Positions 16,943 to 25,956 of a stretch of 64,000 nt of DNA are shown one piece after another. Both the position numbers and the translations under genes were made by a program. The stretch lies in assembly GCA_001637315.1 (NCBI GenBank), contig LSZA01000005.1, positions 21,567 to 85,566 of the forward strand. Reading direction: 5' to 3'. How positions within the stretch are numbered: position 1 is the stretch's first letter; each line of letters starts with the position of its first letter. This DNA is from Phormidium willei BDU 130791 (GTDB lineage Bacteria > Cyanobacteriota > Cyanobacteriia > Cyanobacteriales > Geitlerinemataceae). Under the pieces are notes generated by a model that saw nothing but the letters and a program-made list of their open reading frames with translations, ran no database searches and was not told the DNA's origin.

Positions 16943-17263
16943 ATGAAAACTCCCCTAAACATAATTCTTGACCAAACCTATCAAGGGCTAAAGAAAATTT
17001 ATAACCAAAAACTTGATCAGGTTATCCTCTATGGATCTCAAGCCAGAGGAGATGCAGAACCAGACTCAGATATTGATATTTTGATTGTGTTAAGACAAGA
17101 TTTTAGCTACTCCCAGGAAAGTAATAAAATTAGTCAACTCATTGCTCGGTTATGCCTAGAACATGATACTCTAATTAGTTGCGCCTTAGCGAGTCGTCGT
17201 CAACTCGAAGACTATAATAATAGTTTCTTTCGTAATGTTCGACGTGAGGGAATTCGTCTATGA
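16943..17263 (+). CDS. MntA-type nucleotidyltransferase (antitoxin of MNT-HEPN pair)
   Basis: A 106-residue minimal nucleotidyltransferase. The signature is complete: VILYGSQARGDAEPDSDIDILIVL holds the GSxAR loop and the DxD catalytic pair. In MntA/HepT toxin-antitoxin systems the MNT protein adds AMP to the HEPN ribonuclease and silences it. The partner gene overlaps the stop by four bases (ATGA), the usual arrangement, but that partner is broken here. The MNT gene itself has no visible lesion. The region is AT-richer than the flanking genes, in keeping with a mobile toxin-antitoxin module. Transcription may come from the 105 bases after the PHP terminator. Confidence 0.88.
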   Translation: MKTPLNIILDQTYQGLKKIYNQKLDQVILYGSQARGDAEPDSDIDILIVLRQDFSYSQESNKISQLIARLCLEHDTLISCALASRRQLEDYNNSFFRNVRREGIRL

Positions 17264-17510
17264 CCCCGGAACAACAGAAACTGCTAAAAAAAGCCACTCG
17301 TAGCTTAGAAGCGGCACGAGAACTCAATCATAAAAGTTTCCTGATTTTGCCGCCTCGCGTACTTATTACGCCATGTTTTATATTGCCACTGCTTTTTGAG
17401 AAGGAGAGGGATTATCTTATTCTAAACATTCAGCAGTTATTGCTGCATTTATGGAGAAGAGATGCTGAATTTTGCGTTAGAAAATCTTGATTCATTGCCT
17501 CCTAATTCTC
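17260..17510 (+). pseudogene. Decayed HEPN (HepT-like) toxin gene
   Basis: The first 27 codons (MTPEQQKLLKKATRSLEAARELNHKS) match the start of HEPN partners. The frame then shifts near 17338-17343. Reading on in the frame of 17343 gives the expected HEPN core DFAASRTYYAMFYIATAF, which is interrupted by a TGA at 17397-17399 and continues as EGEGLSYSKHSAVIAAF. A further shift near 17462 is needed to read NFALENLDSLPP. So there are at least two frameshifts and one in-frame stop, and the C-terminal part that usually carries the R-x4-6-H nuclease motif is not found. The toxin is almost certainly not made. Confidence 0.8.
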
Positions 17511-17576
17511 CTTGAACATCATCGATCTTAATAGATCACTCTTCAGATACAGCCATCATAGCTTGGCTTAAAACCT

Positions 17577-17984
17577 TCAATTATTGTCGATTGGATGCCC
17601 GGTAAAACGCGAATATTTCATGTGACCCGACATGTTTAGACCCGATATCGCGACCATCCCTTTGAGCTTTTTCTCAAAGTAAATCAACCCGCCAATCCGG
17701 CTTTCAACCCAAAAACTACCATGAATAAACTCATAGTCAGGAATTTTGATTAAAAAGATGTTTCGTGGGTCTTTTTTGACAATTTCTTGACTGAGCATCG
17801 GGATGACTTGTTGTAGGAAGGGATGCTCCACAGGTTCGCCAAACTCGATAAACTCAGGATGATCGGCAAATCTGTCCATGTAGTATTCCCACAACTTGCC
17901 TAGGTCTTTTTCGCGATTGAGCCTCATCTCTAGGTCTTTTAACCGTCTTAGGTTGAATGAGGGCTGGGGTTTAGGTGTTGACAT
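17577..17984 (-). CDS. Conserved-looking protein of unknown function, 135 residues
   Basis: I do not recognise this protein. It is 135 residues, soluble, with a basic N-terminal helix (RRLKDLEMRLNREKDL) followed by a mixed alpha/beta region including EYYMDRFADHPEFIEFGEPVEH and a strand-rich C-terminal half (EFIHGSFWVESRIGGLIYF). There is no signal peptide, membrane helix or cysteine pair. Codon use and length support a real gene. It is alone on the reverse strand between the decayed HEPN gene and the response regulator, so context gives no hint of function. Confidence 0.65.
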   Translation of the reverse strand: MSTPKPQPSFNLRRLKDLEMRLNREKDLGKLWEYYMDRFADHPEFIEFGEPVEHPFLQQVIPMLSQEIVKKDPRNIFLIKIPDYEFIHGSFWVESRIGGLIYFEKKLKGMVAISGLNMSGHMKYSRFTGHPIDNN

Positions 17985-18100
17985 GACTTCCTTATCCTAG
18001 GTGGTAAACGTGAATCTCAATGCACGTGAATCTCAATGCGATCGCAAACAAAGCAGACCAAGTTGAATGTACCGACCTCTTTCCCCCAATACCACTCATC

Positions 18101-18793
18101 CTAATCTGTTAAGCCATTCTCTAGGGCATAGCGAACTAACTCGGTGCGGCTGTTGGTTCCCGTTTTGCTAAACAGACGACTCACATACTTCTCCACATTG
18201 CGGACACTGGTTTCGAGGCGACTGGCGATTTCCTTATTCATCAACCCTTGAGCCACCAGTTCCAACACACTCTCCTCCCGAGGTGTTAAGTCAATTTGCA
18301 CTGGATCACTTTTCTGGGGAATGGCACTTTTGTGGGTGAGCAGTTCCTTAATTTCTTGGATTTGTCGCGCTAGGGTGGCGATATCTGGGGTTTCGCCATC
18401 CTCTAAGCCTTCCGTTGCATTGGAACGACGGGCCAGGAGGTTTTCCACCACCGCCACCAGTTCATCGGGGTCGAAGGGTTTGGAGATATACGCATCACAG
18501 CGGGCCTGATAGCCTTGGATGCGATCGCTCGTCATCCCTCGGGCCGTCAAAAACACCACCGGGATAGACTTGAGGCGAGGGTCTTCCCGCATTTGTTTGA
18601 GCAGTTGGTAGCCGTCCACCTCTGGCATCATGATATCGGTGATGACCAAATCGGGGATATCTTGCTGGAGTTTCTCCCATCCTTCCTGGCCATTGGTGGC
18701 TATTTCCACGGTAAAGCCACTTTGGGAGAGATAGGCTTGGACGGCCTCCCGCAGTCCGGGTTCGTCATCGACCAATAAAAGTTTATCTGACAT
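18101..18793 (-). CDS. rre1: NarL/LuxR-type response regulator, Rre1/Ycf29 group
   Basis: A 230-residue response regulator. The receiver domain (1-122) has the acidic pair DDE (9-11), the phosphorylation site D53 in VITDIMMPEVDGYQ, VFLTARG and the lysine in YISKPFDPDEL. A linker of about 40 residues leads to a LuxR-type helix-turn-helix (LTPREESVLELVAQGLMNKEIA). The N-terminal VDDEPGLREAVQAYL and the full layout match the cyanobacterial and plastid Ycf29 group, named Rre1 in Synechocystis, a regulator of heat, salt and hyperosmotic stress genes acting with Hik34 and related kinases. No sensor kinase is adjacent, which is normal for this regulator. The assignment of the exact orthologue is from memory of the family. 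Confidence 0.85.
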   Translation of the reverse strand: MSDKLLLVDDEPGLREAVQAYLSQSGFTVEIATNGQEGWEKLQQDIPDLVITDIMMPEVDGYQLLKQMREDPRLKSIPVVFLTARGMTSDRIQGYQARCDAYISKPFDPDELVAVVENLLARRSNATEGLEDGETPDIATLARQIQEIKELLTHKSAIPQKSDPVQIDLTPREESVLELVAQGLMNKEIASRLETSVRNVEKYVSRLFSKTGTNSRTELVRYALENGLTD

Positions 18794-18877
18794 CTATCGT
18801 TGCATCTGCGCGTGTGATTCCTTTCTCTAGGATAGCTCTAGTGGGCATCAATGCAGGTTGGGAGGCGTGAATCGGGG

Positions 18878-20233
18878 TCATTTCCGGTGAATCCCATAGC
18901 AAAAACGCCCTAGGGTGGGATTGGCTTCACGGATGGGGCTTTGTAGCTGGCGTAGGAATCTGGCTAAGTTATGGGTTCTGGAGCCGTCTTCTTCGTTCTG
19001 CTCAATGGTCCAGGCTTGCCACCAACTGGGTTCGCCTAAGTCTTGGGCGATCGCATCAACTGTAAAGGTGTAAATTCCTGGTTCGAGGCGATCGCTGTGA
19101 AGGGTCACTCGAAGATGAAGGGTATTCTCCTCAATCCTCCAGTCAGAAAGTTCTAAGGCCTCCTTGAGTCTGGGATTATCGTCAACCGGCTCTAACTTCT
19201 GACTGAACTCGTTGACTTGTTGCACGGCTATCTGAGTTTGGAGTTCTTCAAGGGGCGAGATGTGGGGAAACTTGGAAATCGGGATCTGGTAATCGATCTG
19301 AATGGGTCCGGTCTGATCCGACTCAATCTCCAATAAATCTGTTAAATGATCTGGCGCTTCAATAATAATTTGACGATTATTGAGGCGAACTGGACGATTG
19401 ACTCCTGAGATGCTGTCTAATCCTGGTTTTATTTCAGGCAAGCCAACAGGATTCATTAAAATTTGATTGGGGGAGAAAAGGCTGACCTCAACTTGATTTT
19501 GGATAGTATTTATTTCAGACATTGTTTTCTCGATGGCATCTTGAACGTTATCTAAATCACCTAAAAATAGGACATAAAAGGGACGCTCTCCAACCCAGTA
19601 AAATGAATTAGCCCCAATTCCAATATCATAAATTTCTCCATCAAAAGAGCTGCGAACACCAATCAAGCCAACAGCATAGCTCTGATTTGAATTGCGGAGA
19701 TAATCACTTTGAATTAAACGACTCAGTTGGGTTAGGTCTGCATCTTCTTCGTAGATATCACTGACGATAACCGTCAAACGATCATCCTCTTGATAACGCT
19801 CAATAGCATCGGCAGCCCGACTCATTTCTAAAAAGGGAAACTGGTCACTACTTCCACTATAAAAAATGGTCTGCTTGGCTCTCAGGTAATCACCGCGAGC
19901 AATGGACTCAGATAAGATTCTTTCAGTTTCATCCCAAGGCTGATCCAAGGGGCGGCCGAGACGATAGTAGTTCACCTCCGCGTTGGGATGAGGGGGACGG
20001 GTTTGAAACACGCTGTCAAGTGCGTCGATCATACGGATGTAAGCACTGTCTGTCGTCCCCGTTACAAATCCTTCCATTGATGGTGTGCCATCAATAAACA
20101 CATCAATCGCTAAATCCTGAGGCGATGCTACATCAGGAGTATTCGGGAGCGGACACTCAAAACTTTCGTTAGGGACGCAGCCAGAACCGAATACTAGGGC
20201 GATCGCGACCATCATCCATCGCCGTGGAGCCAT
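18878..20233 (-). CDS. vWA-like lipoprotein of the tubulin/actin-like locus
   Basis: About 450 residues from the chosen ATG. The N-terminus is basic and then hydrophobic, ending in VFGSGC, a plausible lipobox, so the mature protein would be a lipid-anchored envelope protein. AIDVFIDGTPSMEGF opens a von Willebrand A-like domain with a D-x-T-x-S version of the metal-binding D-x-S-x-S motif; RLTVIVSDIYEEDADL looks like a later core strand with acidic residues. The C-terminal third is beta-rich (EPGIYTFTVDAIAQ). An ATG at 20267-20269 or the frame start at 20338 are alternatives, but 20233 has a GAGGA upstream and gives a standard signal peptide. It is divergent from the operon starting at 20546, with about 310 bases shared. 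It keeps three GCGATCGC sites, unlike the operon. Confidence 0.78.
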   Translation of the reverse strand: MAPRRWMMVAIALVFGSGCVPNESFECPLPNTPDVASPQDLAIDVFIDGTPSMEGFVTGTTDSAYIRMIDALDSVFQTRPPHPNAEVNYYRLGRPLDQPWDETERILSESIARGDYLRAKQTIFYSGSSDQFPFLEMSRAADAIERYQEDDRLTVIVSDIYEEDADLTQLSRLIQSDYLRNSNQSYAVGLIGVRSSFDGEIYDIGIGANSFYWVGERPFYVLFLGDLDNVQDAIEKTMSEINTIQNQVEVSLFSPNQILMNPVGLPEIKPGLDSISGVNRPVRLNNRQIIIEAPDHLTDLLEIESDQTGPIQIDYQIPISKFPHISPLEELQTQIAVQQVNEFSQKLEPVDDNPRLKEALELSDWRIEENTLHLRVTLHSDRLEPGIYTFTVDAIAQDLGEPSWWQAWTIEQNEEDGSRTHNLARFLRQLQSPIREANPTLGRFCYGIHRK

Positions 20234-20545
20234 AAGCTTGAATCCTCGTAATAGTCTTACTCGCCCCATGCTGTCAAACGCAGCAGTCAAGGCTGTTCTA
20301 TCATAAAGCAGATTATTCAATTTCCCATGGGTTGCCAACCTACCGGTATGTGTGTTACTTTCGCATTACCCAGAGAAATTTGAGCTCAACCTTGCCTAAA
20401 TCTGATCGTCAAACTTAAAAAGTTGTAACAGATTAAGGCTGCAACGAATCGATAACCCAGGAAACTCAGAGTACGGCTATGCGAAGCTGTTGCTGTGGCC
20501 AGCCAGCCTGTCGCCCTACTCAATTAATCTACATGAAGGGTAACG

Positions 20546-21013
20546 ATGAAGCTACGTGAAGCGATTCGCATCATCGTTCTGGTGGTTATTGGGATTGCAC
20601 TGATGTTTTTCGGACAACCTGCCTTATTCAAGGGGGGCATTATCCCGATAACCGATGTCCCCGTTGATCCGTGGATCCAGAACGACTACATGATGGCCGC
20701 GAGAATTATTTTTGCTGTCTGTCTAGTTTGCACGATCTTATGGTGCGTTCTAACAGCGCGAGCCAGAATTGAGGGGGCTCGTCATGTTGAGCCTTGGTTT
20801 CTAACTTGGTGGGTCATTGGCTTTTTTCCCATTGTCGCCATTGGAGTCGCGCTCTATTTCTTTAATCGCAGTGAGCAAGCGCTCCTGTTCCTAACTGCCT
20901 TTTGGATTATCGATGTTCTCCTCCTCTATTGGTTAACCACGGCGATCGCCACTCCCAGGCAACTCAAATACGTCCCCCCAGGGGCGCCTTTCTTGCGTAG
21001 TATCTTTAAATAA
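20546..21013 (+). CDS. Four-helix membrane protein, first gene of the tubulin/actin-like operon
   Basis: A 155-residue protein with four hydrophobic segments at about residues 6-28, 50-70, 84-106 and 112-133, and a short basic C-terminal tail (RQLKYVPPGAPFLRSIFK). I do not recognise a family. An AAGGG ribosome-binding site five bases before the ATG supports the start. Only three bases separate its stop from the start of the tubulin-like gene, so the two are almost surely co-translated. In context it could be the membrane receptor for the cytoplasmic tubulin-like or actin-like protein. It contains the last GCGATCGC (about 20942) before the long stretch without this octamer. Confidence 0.82.
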   Translation: MKLREAIRIIVLVVIGIALMFFGQPALFKGGIIPITDVPVDPWIQNDYMMAARIIFAVCLVCTILWCVLTARARIEGARHVEPWFLTWWVIGFFPIVAIGVALYFFNRSEQALLFLTAFWIIDVLLLYWLTTAIATPRQLKYVPPGAPFLRSIFK

Positions 21014-21016
21014 ACC

Positions 21017-22543
21017 ATGACACTTTACTTAATTGGCATTGGGGGAACTGGTGCAAAATGTATAGAATCGACTCTACAGCTTGCCGCCGTGGGACTCTTT
21101 GACGAGCAACCGATTCGGGTTTTGTTTGTTGATGCTGACGAAACCAATGGCAACTTAACTCGCGCTCGTCAGAGTCTAACCACCTATCAGACTGCCTATC
21201 AACTTTCTCTGAAGGAACCCGCTAAGTACCCTTGGATGAGAACACCCGTTGAATCCTATGGCGTTTGGTCGCCGTTTGATGATGTCGATACCGACAAACA
21301 GCTTGGTGCGTTTTTCCAATACAATAGCCTGAGCGTTAATCAAGATAACGAAGCCCTTGCAGGCTTGTTCAATGTTTTATATACCCGGGAAGAACGCGAG
21401 ACGGCCCTAGATGTGGGATTTCGAGGTCGTCCGGCGATTGGGGCCGCCATCATGAGTCAGGTGGGGATAGAAAAGTTTGAGAAGCAGCCCTGGAAAAGCC
21501 TCATTGAGGACATCAAAGCGGATGCCGGGGGAGGGGAGACCGCCCGAGTCTTTCTCTGCGGATCAATTTTTGGTGGCACAGGAGCAGCTGGCTTACCAAC
21601 CATCGGACGCCTGATTTCTGACCAGCTCAAACGAGAAAATCAGCGAGAAAAAGTCAAAATTGCGGGTTTGTTCATGCTGCCCTACTTCAACTTTGCTCCC
21701 ACAAGCGTTGGGGAGTCTGAGGCAGAAGTCTATGCCCGTTCCGAAAAGTTTTTGCTCAACACGGAAGCCGCACTGCGCTATTATAATAGGCAGTCGCGGG
21801 AGTGCTTTGATCACATTTATCTGCTGGGAAATCAGAACTTATCCCCAGTTGAGTTTAGCGTCGGCAAGAACACCCAGCGGAATCAGCCACATTTCTTGGA
21901 AATCTATGGTGCCCTAGCCATTCGAGAGTTTGAATTAGCCTCTGACATTAAGTCGGGACAAGTTGGCATTATGGCTCGTCAGGCAACCGACAACCTGAAC
22001 TGGGACGATTTGCAAAACAGCAAAATTAAAGGGGAACTCGTCACAGCCACCCGCTTCGCCTATGTTTGGCTCTCCAATATTGAACCTGACCTGCAAACCG
22101 CAAAAGATAAGGGAGTGGGATCATTTAAGAGGCGAGTACCTTGGTTTACTGACTTTTTTAAACCCGAGCGCGGTGGCATGAATCGATTTTTCAAGCCAGA
22201 GAGTGAGTCATTGCCTGACTTCGATGAGAGTGAACAGGAGAAAATTCAAAGCATTACCAATTGGTGTCAGGACTATCTCCGTTGGTTGTCAGAAATTCAT
22301 GACTATGAGCGTGACAGCATCAGGCTCTTTAATGTCAGTTCCTTCAAAAATCCCAATCGGCCACCTCGGGAGGGTCAGTTCTCCGATCTGATCATAGATG
22401 ATCGTCGAGAGCAAAACGAGAAGGGACGAGATACAATCCAACGACTCAGAGAAAAGCTTGATCCGAAGAGCTTGAATGCCCCAAATGAAGGTGCTGTCGG
22501 ACTGGCAAAAGCACTCTATTGTGTTTGCAGTTTAGAAAACTAA
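21017..22543 (+). CDS. Tubulin/FtsZ-superfamily protein (Tubulin_2 type)
   Basis: A 508-residue protein. The N-terminus LYLIGIGGTGAKCIESTL is the first nucleotide-binding loop, IRVLFVDADETNGN a following strand with acidic residues, and GSIFGGTGAAGLPTIG (about 181-196) is the tubulin signature loop corresponding to GGGTG[TS]G. This spacing fits the tubulin-like family called Tubulin_2 in Pfam, one of the divergent FtsZ/tubulin families proposed by Makarova and Koonin (2010) to act in membrane remodelling with vWA proteins. The C-terminal 200 residues are family-specific and hold a basic stretch (FKRRVPWFTDFFKPERGG). Binding of GTP and polymerisation are inferred. It lies between the membrane gene and the actin-like gene, three and 20 bases away. 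Confidence 0.88.
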   Translation: MTLYLIGIGGTGAKCIESTLQLAAVGLFDEQPIRVLFVDADETNGNLTRARQSLTTYQTAYQLSLKEPAKYPWMRTPVESYGVWSPFDDVDTDKQLGAFFQYNSLSVNQDNEALAGLFNVLYTREERETALDVGFRGRPAIGAAIMSQVGIEKFEKQPWKSLIEDIKADAGGGETARVFLCGSIFGGTGAAGLPTIGRLISDQLKRENQREKVKIAGLFMLPYFNFAPTSVGESEAEVYARSEKFLLNTEAALRYYNRQSRECFDHIYLLGNQNLSPVEFSVGKNTQRNQPHFLEIYGALAIREFELASDIKSGQVGIMARQATDNLNWDDLQNSKIKGELVTATRFAYVWLSNIEPDLQTAKDKGVGSFKRRVPWFTDFFKPERGGMNRFFKPESESLPDFDESEQEKIQSITNWCQDYLRWLSEIHDYERDSIRLFNVSSFKNPNRPPREGQFSDLIIDDRREQNEKGRDTIQRLREKLDPKSLNAPNEGAVGLAKALYCVCSLEN

Positions 22544-22563
22544 CAGAAGGAACGTATTACATC

Positions 22564-25500
22564 ATGCCGAATCAAGAGAAAAATCCGGAGAAATCCTTAT
22601 TACTCCCCAAAGTTAAAGCGAACTGCGATGTTCAAGCTGGGGACCAGGTTGGTGCTTGGCAGATGGATGATCGGATCACCTTTGAGAATGTTGCCTCAAG
22701 TTTAGACTATCAAGCCCCAGGAGAAGTCAAAGATATCAGTGCCGTCCCTACGATGTGGGCGCGACCTCTCTCTTTTGAGATGGCATTACATAACTCAAAC
22801 TTTCCGATTCGAGATCAGGTCATTCCCCAATGGCGAGGAATGCTGGCCGCCATTGCCTTAGCGGAAGTGCGCTCATTCCCCCTGAGTGCGAAACGGCTTA
22901 AATTGGATCAAGTTGATAATCCGTTCTCTAAAGCCCTAGTTCAACTTCTACCCGAACCCAACGCCGTCCTTTACTCGGCTAATGGTAACAATCCTTGGAA
23001 GGATCTTTATATTTTTGACTGGAGGAGTCAACCGGTGGGGATGACTTCACCGAGTACCCTCGTGGTGACCTCTGAGGAAGGGCAATGGAATGGACTGCCT
23101 TGGTGGCAGGATGGGAAACTCCAGGACCCCGTTCGCTTTCTGAATGACAATGAAAAAGCACTGTTCTGGCGGTGGCTTGACAATTTACTTTCTGAACTCA
23201 GCCAACACCAAGGACAAGGGAATGCCATTAATACGATGACCGGGTTAGTGACAGAATTTCAGAAAAGTCTCGGGGGTCGTCCTCAAGAAAATTTGAGTCT
23301 CAGTCAAAATCCTCAGTTTTTCGGAGTCCCCATTAACATTGGAGTCTTAAAAGCACTTAACCAGCCTGTCAAAGCGAAAGCTCAACCCTCTAATGTCCGA
23401 TTAATTCCTAGCCCTGACAAAGAAAATCTCCCCGATCTCCTCATCGTCGATCCTGAGATTGCTGAAGCCTGGAATCAGCCTCCTCAGAATGTCTGGATTC
23501 ATGGTGATAGAACTCTGGCTTCATTTCAGCTCCAGGGGGAAACTTCAGGTCAACTCGATGATCGCTCCGTTCGGGTCTTACAAGCCCAAGACCTATTTCT
23601 ACCTGAATTAGCTTTTTTGGAAATTGAGAATGCTTTTCCGGGAGCCTTGTTGCCCTCTAGTCCTCAAAGCCTTCGTTTTAATGGTGAGGCGATTACCCCC
23701 CTCTTGCCGCTGAATCCAATTCTTTTGCAATACCTCAACCCCCAAGACTTGATCGACAAGGTGGTTAGCCTAGAGGGTTTGACGATTGACGGGGAAGGAG
23801 CCAAAGTTAGGGTCATTTTGGATTTGCCGCTATCCGGGATGAATCCAGACAGCCAAAAGCCTGAAAACTACCGCGTCTATAAAGATTATGTCCTCAAGGA
23901 AGAGAATATAGTCGTGGATGTTCCGGTCTTACAAGTTTGGCCCAATTTCCAATTGACGGGTTGGACGCACTATTATGGATTCTACTATGATGGTCAGTTG
24001 GCAGAAGACACTTTCCGGGTTAACTTTCCTGAAGCCACAGACGTTTACCCCTTCGAGGAAAAGGCGGGAAATTACCAAATTGTCCGATTTAAAAGCTTTC
24101 CGACCTATGTTGAGTGTCTAAGCGAGTATAACGAGTTGCAGGGTTTGATTGTCTTAAGTCCTCCCGAGAAAGTCAAGCCGACAGGTGACTGGAAGATTGG
24201 TGTTGATTTTGGAACTTCATTCACTAACATTTATGTGAATCGTCAAGGTCAAGTGACCGCACCTCTTCCCTTGAAGAACTTACAACTACAGGTAACAACT
24301 GTATCTAGGGATACAAGGTTGCCGACTCTCTTTGAATTCTTTGTTCCTGAGAAATTTGTCCCAGAAAATAAGCCCTTACCACTATCATCTGTCCTAACAA
24401 ATCGGGGGTTCCGAAAAGACGCAGGAGAAGATTTAGATCCTATCTTTGATGGGCGAATTTATGTGCCGGAGTTGGGAAATTTCCGGCCCGAGCAAGATTT
24501 CATCAAGACTGATTTAAAATGGTCTGCTAAAAATCTTCCCTATAATCGTTTATTCTTAAAGCATCTCGCTTTGCACATTACAGCAATGGCGGCTCAAGAT
24601 GAAGGAGGCGCACGACAGATAACATGGTGTCTCTCCTACCCATCGGCGTTTTCTCGACGTGACAAAAGAAGGCTGTCTTCTGTGTGGGAGTCAATTACCA
24701 ACGAGCTAGAACAAAGTACAGGAGTCAAACATGTTTGCCCAGGGATACAGGATTTAACTCATTTCCGCACAGAGAGTTTAGCCATTGCCCAGTATTTTGC
24801 AGATAAGGAAGGCCATAACTTAGTTAGCAGTACCTGCATTGATTTGGGGGGAGGAACGTCGGATATTTCGATTTGGGAACGAAATACACTCATTCACCAA
24901 TGCTCGGTTCAGCTCGCAGGTCGCGACTTGTTCTCCCAGTTTATCTCCCGCAAACCCGATTTCATCCTGAAGCACTTGGAGCAGCAAGATAAATCCCAGT
25001 GGTCTGAACTCGAAGGTCCGGCCTTTAATGCCAAGTTGGATGTTCTCTTGCGAAATGAAAGCGCCAACTGGTTGAGAACTAAGCGTAGCTTCGTCGAGGA
25101 GGAAACAGAATTCCAAGGACTGCTACAACTGATGGCCCTTGGTTTCTCCGGTCTCTACTTTTATATCGGGACGTTGTTGGGGGTGCTACATCAAGAAGGA
25201 AAATACAGTGAGCCACAAATTACACCCGTCTATATTGGTGGAAATGGCTCTCAACTGCTGAACTGGTTAGCGGAGGATGGCCGGTTTGCTCCTGACTCGG
25301 AAATTAATGCTCTGCTAAGCAAGATGTTATGTGAAGGCTCCGAGTTTCAGGATACTGAAGAGCCAACGCGCCTGAGCCAACGTCCCAAAGATGAGGTTGC
25401 CTGTGGTCTAGTCCTGAGTCAAAGTAAGCTGAAGGGGTTAGAGCAACAAACGGAAGACCTCCTCATTGCTGGAGAAGGTTGTGAAATCAATGGTCGGCGC

Positions 25501-25839
25501 ATCCAATTTAATGAACGGTTAGACCTTGGGGAAGAGAACGTCAGTCAATTTGAAGTTCCCGAGCTTGCACAACTGGCGGTATTTGTCAACTCGTTCCAGC
25601 GAGCTATCAAAACCTTACGGATTGAGGGGATTCAACCCCTGGCAGACTATACCATCACCGATGACTATGAGGAGCAACTGGAGGAAAATGGTCAGTTGTG
25701 GCGTGAGGTGCAGCGGGAACTGACCGCTATCCTGATTACAATGAAAGGGGACTCCCCGGATAATATCCGGGTGGAACCGCCCTTCATTCTGGCTGTGAAA
25801 GCTCTCTTGCAGGTTTTGGGTAAGAGGTGGGTGGGATAA
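22564..25839 (+). CDS. Giant protein with C-terminal actin/Hsp70-type ATPase domain
   Basis: About 1091 residues. The C-terminal half has the three actin/Hsp70 ATPase motifs in order: phosphate-1 KIGVDFGTSFTNIYVN (near 545), phosphate-2 IDLGGGTSDISIWE (near 759) and the adenosine-binding VYIGGNGSQLLNWL (near 889). The N-terminal 540 residues are beta-rich, have no membrane helix, and are not recognised; they include a patch QVWPNFQLTGWTHYYGFYYDG. Large actin-like proteins of this size recall the SrfB group, but I cannot confirm homology. The ATG at 22564 is chosen over the frame start at 22519, which overlaps the tubulin-like gene; it has GAAGGAA upstream. Pairing with a tubulin-like gene suggests two nucleotide-driven cytoskeletal ATPase/GTPase modules in one complex, which is inference. 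Confidence 0.85.
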   Translation: MPNQEKNPEKSLLLPKVKANCDVQAGDQVGAWQMDDRITFENVASSLDYQAPGEVKDISAVPTMWARPLSFEMALHNSNFPIRDQVIPQWRGMLAAIALAEVRSFPLSAKRLKLDQVDNPFSKALVQLLPEPNAVLYSANGNNPWKDLYIFDWRSQPVGMTSPSTLVVTSEEGQWNGLPWWQDGKLQDPVRFLNDNEKALFWRWLDNLLSELSQHQGQGNAINTMTGLVTEFQKSLGGRPQENLSLSQNPQFFGVPINIGVLKALNQPVKAKAQPSNVRLIPSPDKENLPDLLIVDPEIAEAWNQPPQNVWIHGDRTLASFQLQGETSGQLDDRSVRVLQAQDLFLPELAFLEIENAFPGALLPSSPQSLRFNGEAITPLLPLNPILLQYLNPQDLIDKVVSLEGLTIDGEGAKVRVILDLPLSGMNPDSQKPENYRVYKDYVLKEENIVVDVPVLQVWPNFQLTGWTHYYGFYYDGQLAEDTFRVNFPEATDVYPFEEKAGNYQIVRFKSFPTYVECLSEYNELQGLIVLSPPEKVKPTGDWKIGVDFGTSFTNIYVNRQGQVTAPLPLKNLQLQVTTVSRDTRLPTLFEFFVPEKFVPENKPLPLSSVLTNRGFRKDAGEDLDPIFDGRIYVPELGNFRPEQDFIKTDLKWSAKNLPYNRLFLKHLALHITAMAAQDEGGARQITWCLSYPSAFSRRDKRRLSSVWESITNELEQSTGVKHVCPGIQDLTHFRTESLAIAQYFADKEGHNLVSSTCIDLGGGTSDISIWERNTLIHQCSVQLAGRDLFSQFISRKPDFILKHLEQQDKSQWSELEGPAFNAKLDVLLRNESANWLRTKRSFVEEETEFQGLLQLMALGFSGLYFYIGTLLGVLHQEGKYSEPQITPVYIGGNGSQLLNWLAEDGRFAPDSEINALLSKMLCEGSEFQDTEEPTRLSQRPKDEVACGLVLSQSKLKGLEQQTEDLLIAGEGCEINGRRIQFNERLDLGEENVSQFEVPELAQLAVFVNSFQRAIKTLRIEGIQPLADYTITDDYEEQLEENGQLWREVQRELTAILITMKGDSPDNIRVEPPFILAVKALLQVLGKRWVG

Positions 25840-25956
25840 CACCGGCTCACACCCCGATTCTGGGAGACCGATATCCCCCAGAATCGATGGCTATTTTCTG
25901 CATCAGTGAATCTATAGATATTCCATTGTGTTCCAAAAAACAAAAATTTTGTAAAT

